Part shown: one piece after another, positions 17,603 to 25,381 of the stretch
How positions within the stretch are numbered: the first letter of the stretch is position 1
How the letters are laid out: each line of letters opens with the position of its first letter
Origin: Acidovorax delafieldii
GTDB taxonomy: Bacteria > Pseudomonadota > Gammaproteobacteria > Burkholderiales > Burkholderiaceae_C
Length of the DNA stretch: 64,000 bases
Reading direction: 5' to 3'
Assembly (NCBI RefSeq): GCF_007993815.1
Contig: NZ_VJWE01000015.1
Coordinates: 258,694-322,693 of the forward strand
The notes under the pieces: generated by a model
The model's database searches: none
The model's input: only the letters and a program-made list of their open reading frames with translations
Told to the model about the DNA's origin: nothing
Translations under genes and position numbers: made by a program

Positions 17603-18391
17603 GTGACCCCCCTTCGCCGTCCTGTGGACCTGCGTTTTTGGCTCATTACCCTGGCTGCGGTGGTGGGCATGCTGGTCACCGCCTCTTTGGGGCGCTGGCA
17701 ATTGTCGCGAGCCGCCCAGAAAGAATCGCTGCAGGCGATGCTGGATGCGCGCGCCACCTTGCCGGCCATTGATGGACGCACGCTGACAGACCTGACTAAC
17801 CAGAAACCCGAGGCGCAACAGGCCCTCGTACACCGTGCTGTGGTGCTGCAGGGGCGCTGGTTGCCTGCACACACGGTGTATCTGGACAATCGGCAGATGC
17901 AGGGGCGCCCTGGGTTTTTTGTGCTCACGCCACTGCAACTTTCTGGCGGGGGTGCTGGGGTGGTGCTGGTGCAGCGCGGATGGGTGGGGCGCAATTTTCA
18001 GGACCGCACCCAGCTGCCTTCCGTGACCACGCCGGCTGATACCGAGGTGCGCGTTCAAGGCCGTGTGGCCCTGGCGCCCTCGCGGCTGTATGAGTTCCAA
18101 GGGGGCAATAGCGCACAGGGGTCTTCCCGCATCCGGCAAAATCTCGACCTGGCAGCGTTCCGTACCGAAACCGGTCTGGCGCTCGCCTCCCTTACGGTGT
18201 TGCAGACAGGCCCGGCAGGCGACGCGGGCGATGGCCTGCAACGCGACTGGCCTGTGGTCGGCGCAGGCGTCGAAAAACACTACGGTTACGCATTTCAATG
18301 GTTTGGGCTCTGCGGCCTGATAGCACTCCTTTATGTCTGGTTCCAAATCGTCCGACGGTTCATTCGCCCGCGCAGCCAGCCTGCCGCCTGA
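17603..18391 (+). CDS. SURF1-family cytochrome oxidase biogenesis protein
   Basis: The 262-residue protein from GTG 17603 has the SURF1 architecture: one helix near the N-terminus (about 10-28), a long extracytoplasmic domain and a second helix near the C-terminus (about 225-245). Family blocks are LGRWQLSRAAQKE, GRWLPAHTVYLDNRQMQGRPGFFVLTPL (residues ~80-110) and VLVQRGWVGR. SURF1 helps insert heme a into subunit I. Its 3' end overlaps the next gene by 59 bp in another frame. Confidence 0.9.
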   Translation: MTPLRRPVDLRFWLITLAAVVGMLVTASLGRWQLSRAAQKESLQAMLDARATLPAIDGRTLTDLTNQKPEAQQALVHRAVVLQGRWLPAHTVYLDNRQMQGRPGFFVLTPLQLSGGGAGVVLVQRGWVGRNFQDRTQLPSVTTPADTEVRVQGRVALAPSRLYEFQGGNSAQGSSRIRQNLDLAAFRTETGLALASLTVLQTGPAGDAGDGLQRDWPVVGAGVEKHYGYAFQWFGLCGLIALLYVWFQIVRRFIRPRSQPAA

Positions 18392-19088
18392 TTCACAGGC
18401 AGGTGCCCGTGCGGAGTACCCGCTGGGGCTGACCGTGCACACCTTGCCCGAGGCGGGGGACGCGGTCGCCACCGTGCAGCGTGCGCGCCATGGGCGCTGG
18501 AAGATGCTGGGCGTGCTGCTGATCTGCGCGGCGCCGGTGGTTGCCTCGTACTTCACTTACTACGTGATCCGCCCGGAGGGGCGGCGCAATTACGGCGAGT
18601 TGATCAATCCCCAGCGCACGGTGCCTGCGCTCATAGCCTCCACTCTCGATGGGGGACCCGCCCGGCTGGAGTCCCTCAAAGGCCAATGGTTGCTGGTGAG
18701 CGTAGCGGGGGGCGACTGTGATCCGGCCTGCCAGAAGCACCTGTACCTGCAGCGCCAGCTGCGCGAGAGCCTGGGCAAGGAAAAGGACCGTGTGGACTGG
18801 GTCTGGCTGATCAACGACAACGCTTTGCCTCCGGCCGCTCTCACGCCCGCCCTGCAACAGGCTACCGTGTTGCGGGTGGACCCGGGCGCGCTCAAGGCCT
18901 GGCTGGAGCCTGCCCCGGGCCAGCAGCTGGCGGACCACCTCTATGTGGTGGACCCGATGGGCAACTGGATGATGCGTTTTCCGGCCGCCATGGACACCGG
19001 TGGCGCCGCCAAGGCCAAGCGTGACCTTGAGCGTCTGCTGCGCGCTTCTTCTTCGTGGGACGAGCCGGGGCGGCCGGTCAAGCCATGA
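18333..19088 (+). CDS. Membrane-anchored thioredoxin-like protein (SCO-like) of the oxidase locus
   Basis: The 251-residue protein has a cytoplasmic N-terminus, one helix (about 57-78) and an extracytoplasmic domain that looks like a thioredoxin/SCO fold: LESLKGQWLLVSVAGGDCDPACQKHLYLQRQLR. The CDPAC pair takes the place of the SCO CPDVC copper site. In databases relatives are often mislabelled 'cytochrome c oxidase subunit I'; it is not that protein. It lies between surf1 (59-bp overlap) and ctaA (4-bp overlap), which argues for a role in metal or thiol handling during oxidase assembly. No distal His ligand equivalent to SCO is obvious. Confidence 0.75.
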   Translation: MSGSKSSDGSFARAASLPPDSQAGARAEYPLGLTVHTLPEAGDAVATVQRARHGRWKMLGVLLICAAPVVASYFTYYVIRPEGRRNYGELINPQRTVPALIASTLDGGPARLESLKGQWLLVSVAGGDCDPACQKHLYLQRQLRESLGKEKDRVDWVWLINDNALPPAALTPALQQATVLRVDPGALKAWLEPAPGQQLADHLYVVDPMGNWMMRFPAAMDTGGAAKAKRDLERLLRASSSWDEPGRPVKP

Positions 19089-20266
19089 CCGATACCCAAC
19101 CGCTGTACGACCTGGCTCCAGTGCTCGAGCTGATGCTGCTCGGCCTGGTGATTGCGCTGGGGCCGCTGGTCTGGGTGTGGGCGCGTAATCGCCACAGCTC
19201 TCCCATGCGGCGCCTGCAGGCGCTCACGGTGCTCACGTTGTTCCTCACGTTTGATCTGGTGCTGTTTGGCGCTTTCACGCGCCTGACCGACTCGGGCCTC
19301 GGTTGCCCCGACTGGCCTGGCTGCTATGGCAGTGCCAGCCCGGTGGGCGCTCGCGCCGAGATATCAGCCGCCCAGCAGGCCATGCCCACCGGCCCGGTGA
19401 CCCACGGCAAGGCCTGGATCGAGATGATCCACCGTTACCTCGCCACGGGGGTGGGGGTGCTGATCATCGTCATCACTGTCTCCTCCTGGGTGCAGCAGCG
19501 GCGTGCCCAGCGCGATGGCGGGCAGGCGCCTCCGCTCAGTCCCTGGTGGCCTACGGTGACCTTGTTGTGGGTGTGCCTGCAGGGTGCGTTTGGCGCGCTC
19601 ACGGTGACCATGAAGCTCTTTCCCGCCATCGTTACCTTGCACCTGATCGGTGGCCTGGTGCTGCTGGCCCTGTTGTGTGTGCAGGCGGTACGACACACCC
19701 ACAGTGCCCAGGGGCGCTCACCGGTGGCCTTGTCCCCCGCGCTGCGCTGGGGGCTGGTACTGACGGCACTGCTGCTCGCCCTTCAGGTGGTGCTGGGGGG
19801 CTGGGTCAGCACCAACTACGCGGTGCTGGCATGCACTACCTTCCCCACCTGCCAGGGCAGCTGGTGGCCCGCCATGGACTTTGCGCAAGGCTTCCAGATC
19901 TGGCGCAAGCTGGGCCTGTTGCAAGACGGCAGCCACATCAGCTTTGCTGGGCTCACCGCCATTCACTACGTGCACCGCCTGATGGCCTATGTGGTGCTGC
20001 TGGCGCTGGGCCTGGTGGCCTGGCGCTTTCACCGCAGTGGCGTGCTACCCGCGCAGGCGCGGTGGATCGGCGGGCTGACCTTGCTGCAACTGGTGACGGG
20101 TTTGTCCAACGTGGTGCTGGACTGGCCCCTGGTGGCGGCGGTGCTGCATACCGGCGGTGCCGCAGCTTTGGTGGTGGTGTTGACCTGGGCCTTGGTGTCC
20201 AGCCGCGCGGCGCCCGCGCCCCGAGAGTTTTCCGCGCCCACGGGCGCATCGAGAGTATCTGCATGA
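19085..20266 (+). CDS. ctaA: Heme A synthase, COX15/CtaA family
   Basis: The 393-residue inner-membrane protein with about eight helices converts heme O to heme A. The conserved histidines expected as heme ligands are seen in [10 protein letters not shown] (first half) and in TLHLIGG and HYVHRLMAY (second half). The [17 protein letters not shown] block after the first helices and the [11 protein letters not shown] block in the second half hold the conserved cysteines. The start ATG at 19085 overlaps the preceding stop by 4 bp, and the stop overlaps ctaB by 4 bp, so expression is coupled to heme O synthesis. Confidence 0.94.
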   Translation: MTDTQPLYDLAPVLELMLLGLVIALGPLVWVWARNRHSSPMRRLQALTVLTLFLTFDLVLFGAFTRLTDSGLGCPDWPGCYGSASPVGARAEISAAQQAMPTGPVTHGKAWIEMIHRYLATGVGVLIIVITVSSWVQQRRAQRDGGQAPPLSPWWPTVTLLWVCLQGAFGALTVTMKLFPAIVTLHLIGGLVLLALLCVQAVRHTHSAQGRSPVALSPALRWGLVLTALLLALQVVLGGWVSTNYAVLACTTFPTCQGSWWPAMDFAQGFQIWRKLGLLQDGSHISFAGLTAIHYVHRLMAYVVLLALGLVAWRFHRSGVLPAQARWIGGLTLLQLVTGLSNVVLDWPLVAAVLHTGGAAALVVVLTWALVSSRAAPAPREFSAPTGASRVSA

Positions 20267-21165
20267 GTGTTGCCCCCTCCGCCGTTGCTGCGCCGCCCTC
20301 GCGGTTCCAGCAGTTTTACGCGCTGACCAAGCCCCGCGTGGTACAGCTCATCGTCTTTTGTGCGCTGATCGGCATGGTGCTGGCCGTGCCCGGCCTGCCC
20401 AACGCTGCACAACTGGGCCACATGGCGCTGGCCTGCCTGGGCGTGTGGCTGGTGGCGGGTGCTGCAGCCGCGTTCAATTGCATCGTCGAGCAAGGCATTG
20501 ACGCCAAGATGAAGCGTACCGCCTGGCGGCCCACGGCCAAGGGTGAGCTGTCCAACGCGCAGACCCTGCTGTTCTCGGCCGTACTCTGTGCCGCAGGCTC
20601 CGTACTGCTGTATGTCTGGATCAACCCGCTGACCATGTGGCTCACCTTTGCCACCTTTGTGGGTTACGCGGTGGTCTACACCGTGATCCTGAAGCCCCTG
20701 ACGCCCCAGAACATCGTCATTGGCGGCGCCTCGGGGGCCATGCCGCCGGTGCTGGGTTGGGCGGCCATGACCAACGATGTAGGGCCCGAGGCGCTTATCC
20801 TCTTTCTCATTATCTTTTTGTGGACGCCGCCGCACTTCTGGGCGCTGGCTCTGTACCGGGTGGAGGACTACCGCAAGTCTGGCCTGCCCATGCTGCCGGT
20901 CACGCACGGCAACGAGTTCACGCGGTTGCAGGTGTTCTTGTACACGCTGATCCTGCTGGCCGGGTGCATGATGCCTTTCATTTACGGCATGAGTTCCTGG
21001 ATTTATCTGGTTGCCGCCGTGCTCCTCAGTCTGGGTTTCTGCGGGTACGCGTTCGCGCTGTGGCGCAATTATTCGGACGCTCTGGCCCGCAAGACCTTCC
21101 GCTTCTCCCTTATCCACCTGAGCGTGCTGTTTGCTGCACTGCTAGTGGACCACTATGTGCTGTGA
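20263..21165 (+). CDS. ctaB: Protoheme IX farnesyltransferase (heme O synthase)
   Basis: The 300-residue UbiA-superfamily membrane enzyme adds a farnesyl group to heme B. Characteristic blocks are [37 protein letters not shown] (first Asp-rich site), [10 protein letters not shown] and [17 protein letters not shown] (second site). About nine helices are present. The ATG at 20263 overlaps the ctaA stop by 4 bp and the stop shares one base with the SCO start (TGATG). It is therefore translationally linked with both neighbours. Confidence 0.95.
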   Translation: MSVAPSAVAAPPSRFQQFYALTKPRVVQLIVFCALIGMVLAVPGLPNAAQLGHMALACLGVWLVAGAAAAFNCIVEQGIDAKMKRTAWRPTAKGELSNAQTLLFSAVLCAAGSVLLYVWINPLTMWLTFATFVGYAVVYTVILKPLTPQNIVIGGASGAMPPVLGWAAMTNDVGPEALILFLIIFLWTPPHFWALALYRVEDYRKSGLPMLPVTHGNEFTRLQVFLYTLILLAGCMMPFIYGMSSWIYLVAAVLLSLGFCGYAFALWRNYSDALARKTFRFSLIHLSVLFAALLVDHYVL

Positions 21166-21788
21166 TGATCTCCATGCAGAAACGAAAAGCTCTTCAATTG
21201 ATAGCGGTTGGTGCAATATCCATATGCGCTACAGGCCTCCTGAGTGCGTGTTCCGAGAAAAAGGCCGAATTCCGCGGCGTGGACGTCACCGGCGCTGAGT
21301 ACGCCCGCGACCTTCCCCTGACCGATCACAACGGCCAGCCACGCCACATCAAGGACTTTGCCGGCAAAGTGGTGGTGGTGTTCTTCGGCTACACCCAGTG
21401 CCCCGACGTGTGTCCCACGTCGATGCAGGAGCTGGCCGAGGTCAAGCAGATGCTGGGCAAGGACGCAGGCCGTCTGCAGGGCATTTTTGTAACGGTGGAC
21501 CCGGAGCGCGATACGCCCGAAGTGCTCAAGGCCTACATGGCCAACTTCGACCCGAGCTTCTTGGCGCTGCACGGCACACCCGAGCAACTGGCCGCCGTCG
21601 CCAAGGACTTCAAGATCTATTACAAGAAAGTTGATGGCAAGACGCCCACCAGCTACACCATGGACCACTCTGCAGGTAGCTACGTGTACGACCCCGCAGG
21701 GCGCCTGCGGGTCTACAACCGCTATGGCAGCGGCGCACAGGCCCTGGCGGCCGATGTGAAGGTGTTGTTGGCCGAGGCCGGGGGCTGA
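21165..21788 (+). CDS. SCO1/SenC-family copper chaperone lipoprotein
   Basis: The 207-residue thioredoxin-fold protein delivers copper to the CuA site of subunit II. The copper motif CPDVCP (Cys79, Cys83) and the distal ligand in TMDHSAGSYVYD (His168) are all present. The N-terminus is a lipoprotein signal ending LLSAC, so the mature protein is probably anchored from the cysteine. That signal is encoded by a copy of the interspersed repeat (21195-21240). The start is ATG 21165, one base into the ctaB stop; ATG 21174 is an alternative. It is the last gene of the oxidase locus. Confidence 0.93.
   Translation: MISMQKRKALQLIAVGAISICATGLLSACSEKKAEFRGVDVTGAEYARDLPLTDHNGQPRHIKDFAGKVVVVFFGYTQCPDVCPTSMQELAEVKQMLGKDAGRLQGIFVTVDPERDTPEVLKAYMANFDPSFLALHGTPEQLAAVAKDFKIYYKKVDGKTPTSYTMDHSAGSYVYDPAGRLRVYNRYGSGAQALAADVKVLLAEAGG
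21195..21240. repeat. Interspersed ATAGC/AGCGC repeat, copy D (inside SCO signal peptide)
   Basis: ATTGATAGCGGTTGGTGC followed by CATATGCGCTACAGGCC matches the two arms of the family. It lies in frame in the SCO gene and encodes most of the hydrophobic core of its lipoprotein signal (LQLIAVGAISICATG). Confidence 0.5.
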
Positions 21789-21880
21789 GCCCCTCCAGCC
21801 CCTGAGTGACCCGGGGCCTGTGTCAGGCCGCCGTTATGCGAGGCACTGTGCGGCCCCGCATGAGCTGATGCTCTTGGGCC

Positions 21881-22921
21881 TTATTCGGCCTTGATGCCCC
21901 GCATCGCAATCACGCCGCCCAGCAGATTGGTGTCGGCCTTGATGCGGTTGGCCAGGCCTTCGGGAGACGAGCCCACCGTCTGCCACCCTTGCTGGAACAG
22001 CTTGCTGCGCACGTCTTCGCTGCGGGCGATCTCGCTGATCAGCGCGGCCAGCTTGGCCTGGATGGGCTTGGGCATGGTGGAAGGCGCTGCGAAGGCGTTC
22101 CAGATTTCCAGGTTGAAGTTGCTGATGCCTGCCTCGGCCAGGCTCGGCACCTCGGGTGCCAGCGGGCTGCGCCCGGAGGAGGTCACGCCGATCGCGCGCA
22201 GCTTGCCCGCACGCACCTGGGCCTGCGCCAGCGCCGGGGGCAGCAGCGCCATCTGCAGCTGGCCGCCCAGCATCGCGTTGGCCACCTGCGGATAGCCAGG
22301 GTAGGGCACATGCACGGGGTTGATGTTGCTGCGCGCCTTGAGCAGCTCGGTGCCGATGTGGCCCACCGTGCCCACGCCTGGCGTGCCGTAGCTCCACTTG
22401 TCACCACCATTGCGTGCTGCCACGAAGAAGTCGCGGGCACTGCTGTTGGCGGCCACCCCGGGCTGGTTGACGGGTGCAGTCAGAATCAGCGGTGAGGTGC
22501 CGATCAGGCTCAGCGGTGCCAGGTCCTTGATCGGGTCATACGGAACCGCCGGGTTCAGCAGCTTGGCAATCGTCATGTTGCCGTTGATCATCAGCCCGAT
22601 GGTGTGATCGTCACGGGCCTTGGCCACTGCGTCGGCGCCAATGTTGCCGCCTGCGCCCACCTTGTTGTCCACAATCACGGGCTGGCCCAGGGCCTTGGAC
22701 AGGGGCTCCGAGAACGTGCGTGCCGTCAGGTCTGGCGACGAGCCCGCAGGAAAGCCCACGATGATCTTCAGCGGCTTGGTGGGCCAGGCCAGCGGCGTGG
22801 GCGCAGTGGCAGCAGCCTTGCCGGCGCTTTGCGCCAGGGCCCAGGGGGATGCGGCAGCCAGCGCGATCAACAGCGAAGCACGGCGGGAAACACGGCCAGG
22901 AAAGGCGGGACGTGAGGGCAT
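21881..22921 (-). CDS. Bug-family (TctC) periplasmic solute-binding protein
   Basis: The 346-residue protein starts at ATG 22921 after an AAGGAG site. It has an Arg-rich signal peptide with a hydrophobic core ending in WALAQS. The family motif PLKIIVGFPAGSSPDLTARTF follows the mature N-terminus, with KVGAGGNIGADAVAKA and GTPGVGTVGHIGTELLK later; these are hallmarks of Bug receptors. Bug proteins bind small carboxylates for tripartite tricarboxylate transporters or act as free sensors. No tctA or tctB is adjacent, as is common for the many orphan Bug genes of this family of bacteria. The ligand is unknown. Confidence 0.9.
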   Translation of the reverse strand: MPSRPAFPGRVSRRASLLIALAAASPWALAQSAGKAAATAPTPLAWPTKPLKIIVGFPAGSSPDLTARTFSEPLSKALGQPVIVDNKVGAGGNIGADAVAKARDDHTIGLMINGNMTIAKLLNPAVPYDPIKDLAPLSLIGTSPLILTAPVNQPGVAANSSARDFFVAARNGGDKWSYGTPGVGTVGHIGTELLKARSNINPVHVPYPGYPQVANAMLGGQLQMALLPPALAQAQVRAGKLRAIGVTSSGRSPLAPEVPSLAEAGISNFNLEIWNAFAAPSTMPKPIQAKLAALISEIARSEDVRSKLFQQGWQTVGSSPEGLANRIKADTNLLGGVIAMRGIKAE

Positions 22922-22962
22922 GGGGTGCAATCTCCTTGAAGAATATTCGGGGGCCCAAACGA

Positions 22963-22990
22963 CGCGGGGCCCCAGAACTGGGGCCCCGCG
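22963..22990 (-). terminator. Strong hairpin downstream of rpoH
   Basis: An 11-bp perfect GC-rich stem (CGCGGGGCCCC, loop AGAACT, complement) lies 47 bp past the rpoH stop, read on the minus strand. A second hairpin (GCAGC-GGGG / CCCC-GCTGC) sits at 23002-23027. No long T-run follows, so the first is either a terminator or an RNA-stabilising stem before the Bug gene. Confidence 0.55.
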
Positions 22991-23036
22991 AGGCAACTTC
23001 TGCAGCAGGGGATATTAACCCCGCTGCCCGGACCGG

Positions 23037-23978
<942 letters not shown>

Positions 23979-24005
23979 TCCGGGAATCCTTTCCTCTAAG
24001 CCATG

Positions 24006-24035
24006 ATATTAGCACTCTCTCTGATTGAGTGCTAA
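24006..24035 (-). promoter_or_regulatory. Likely rpoH promoter (-35/-10) embedded in CIRCE
   Basis: On the minus strand TTAGCA (24035-24030) and TAATAT (24011-24006) are separated by 18 bp, matching a sigma-70-type promoter. The -35 lies inside the upstream CIRCE arm and the -10 partly overlaps the downstream arm. Bound HrcA would block polymerase directly. Confidence 0.55.
24009..24035 (-). promoter_or_regulatory. CIRCE operator (HrcA-binding site) upstream of rpoH
   Basis: The sequence is TTAGCACTC, nine bases, GAGTGCTAA: both 9-bp arms match the CIRCE consensus exactly and the spacer has the canonical length. It ends 31 bp before the rpoH ATG. CIRCE is the operator of the heat-shock repressor HrcA, usually found before groESL or dnaK. 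Confidence 0.93.
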
Positions 24036-24094
24036 GCCCGGAGTTCCCGTCGGGTTGCTCATTGATACCGTTGGACATTTTTTGAGTCAAATTG

Positions 24095-24150
24095 CCATCA
24101 AGCGCTAGTGCATCATGCCTATAGAGCTATAAAAATCATAGTAACAGGCT
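24095..24150. repeat. Interspersed ATAGC/AGCGC repeat, copy E
   Basis: CATCAAGCGCTAGTGC on the left and AGAGCTATAAAAATCAT on the right match the arms of the family (minus-strand orientation). It fills the gap between the rpoH promoter and the 3' end of the EF-hand-like gene. Confidence 0.6.
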
Positions 24151-24165
24151 GGCGCTGCAGTACCG

Positions 24166-25248
24166 TCAGACGGTCAGATCCACCTGCTGCACCGTGCCCA
24201 CGCTGCCGTTTTCTCGCAGGTAGACGCTGGTGGAGCGCACGGTGCCCAGGCTGGCGTTGTCGGCGGTGCGCAGGGCAAAAGGGGTGGCGACGGCGTTGGT
24301 GGAGAGTGCGCCCACGCCCACGTCGGCCAAGGTGCGCAGGCTGCCGGCGCCCTCTGCGCCATCCGCCGACGGGGTCCATACCTGCAGCTGCTGAAAGACC
24401 GGGTCCGCCTCGTCAATCCAGCCGTTGCCGTCGCTGTCATAGGCGGCTAGTTCGGCAAAGCCGTTGCCGGTGCCGGGGCCGAACAGCTCCCGGCCGTTGT
24501 CGATGCGGCTGTTGTGGTTCAGATCCAGGGCCAGGTAGCCCCGGTTGCCTGAGAGCAGGGGCACGTTGTCGGTCTGGCCGTCGCTGTCCAGGTCGAACGC
24601 AAAGCGCAGGTCCTGCAACTGCGCGGCCGAGCCGTCGAAGTTGATGACCAGCGGGTCTACCGCCACAGCGTCGCCCAGGCGCAGGCTGAACGATGATTCC
24701 TGGCGGTAGCTGCGCTGCATATCCAGCTGCAGGCTGAAGCGGATTTCCCGCCCGTCGGCGGTGCGCACGGTGCCCTGGGCGGCAAACTGGGTGCTTTCGG
24801 TTTCTACGACCACTTCGCGCTGCTCCACCAGCAGGCCCCACCCGGCACGGGGACGGCCTGCATCGGCGGTCGGCGTCGTGTCGAGGCGGCTGGTGGGTGT
24901 GGCGGGTGGGGAGGGTGCGGGTTCCGTCTGGCCGGTGTACACCCGCACCTGCACGCCCGTCATGCGGGCAATCAGGTCGCGGATCATGGCCAGCTGGGGT
25001 GTCAGGCCGTCGCTGGGGCTGCTGCCGGGCGCGGCATCTGCGGCATGGGTGGGGTCGATGGCCTCCTGGGCGGCGCGGGCCACGCGTGCAGCGCTGGAAA
25101 TTTGTACGGCCGGGCTTGCTCGGGTAAGGCCAGGGGCGCTGGTGGGGCGGCGCTCGCCGACCCAGGCTTCAAAGCGGCTGCTTTGGGTGTGCACGCGGCT
25201 GGCAACGTGCTGGGCATTCATCTGCAGGGCGGACGATTCAATCTTCAT
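24166..25248 (-). CDS. EF-hand-like/VCBS-type acidic protein of unknown function
   Basis: The 360-residue protein starts at ATG 25248 after a GGAGGTG ribosome binding site. I do not recognise a named family. The C-terminal half carries calcium-loop-like repeats: FDLDSDGQTDNV, LDLNHNSRIDNG and YDSDGNGWIDEADP (residues ~220-300), each with the D-x-D/N-x-D/S-G spacing of EF-hand or dockerin loops. The N-terminal third is Pro/Ala/Ser-rich and low in structure. No signal peptide is evident, so export, if it occurs, would need a type I or other leaderless route. The gene lies 133 bp past the GGDEF/EAL gene on the same strand. Confidence 0.7.
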   Translation of the reverse strand: MKIESSALQMNAQHVASRVHTQSSRFEAWVGERRPTSAPGLTRASPAVQISSAARVARAAQEAIDPTHAADAAPGSSPSDGLTPQLAMIRDLIARMTGVQVRVYTGQTEPAPSPPATPTSRLDTTPTADAGRPRAGWGLLVEQREVVVETESTQFAAQGTVRTADGREIRFSLQLDMQRSYRQESSFSLRLGDAVAVDPLVINFDGSAAQLQDLRFAFDLDSDGQTDNVPLLSGNRGYLALDLNHNSRIDNGRELFGPGTGNGFAELAAYDSDGNGWIDEADPVFQQLQVWTPSADGAEGAGSLRTLADVGVGALSTNAVATPFALRTADNASLGTVRSTSVYLRENGSVGTVQQVDLTV

Positions 25249-25381
25249 GGGACACCTCCAGGGCTTCCACACAGAGATATCGACGCCACGGAAAGAGAAC
25301 TTGAATGTTGCCTTGCCCTTTTTCTTGTTTCCTTTCGCCGGGTACCCGATGGCTGGCGTGGTGGCAGTCTCCGCCCCCCAG

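Noticed and set aside
18392..18560. Long minus-strand extension upstream of the twin transmembrane gene
   Set aside because: It is antisense to surf1. The 73-residue reading with two helices explains the real gene.
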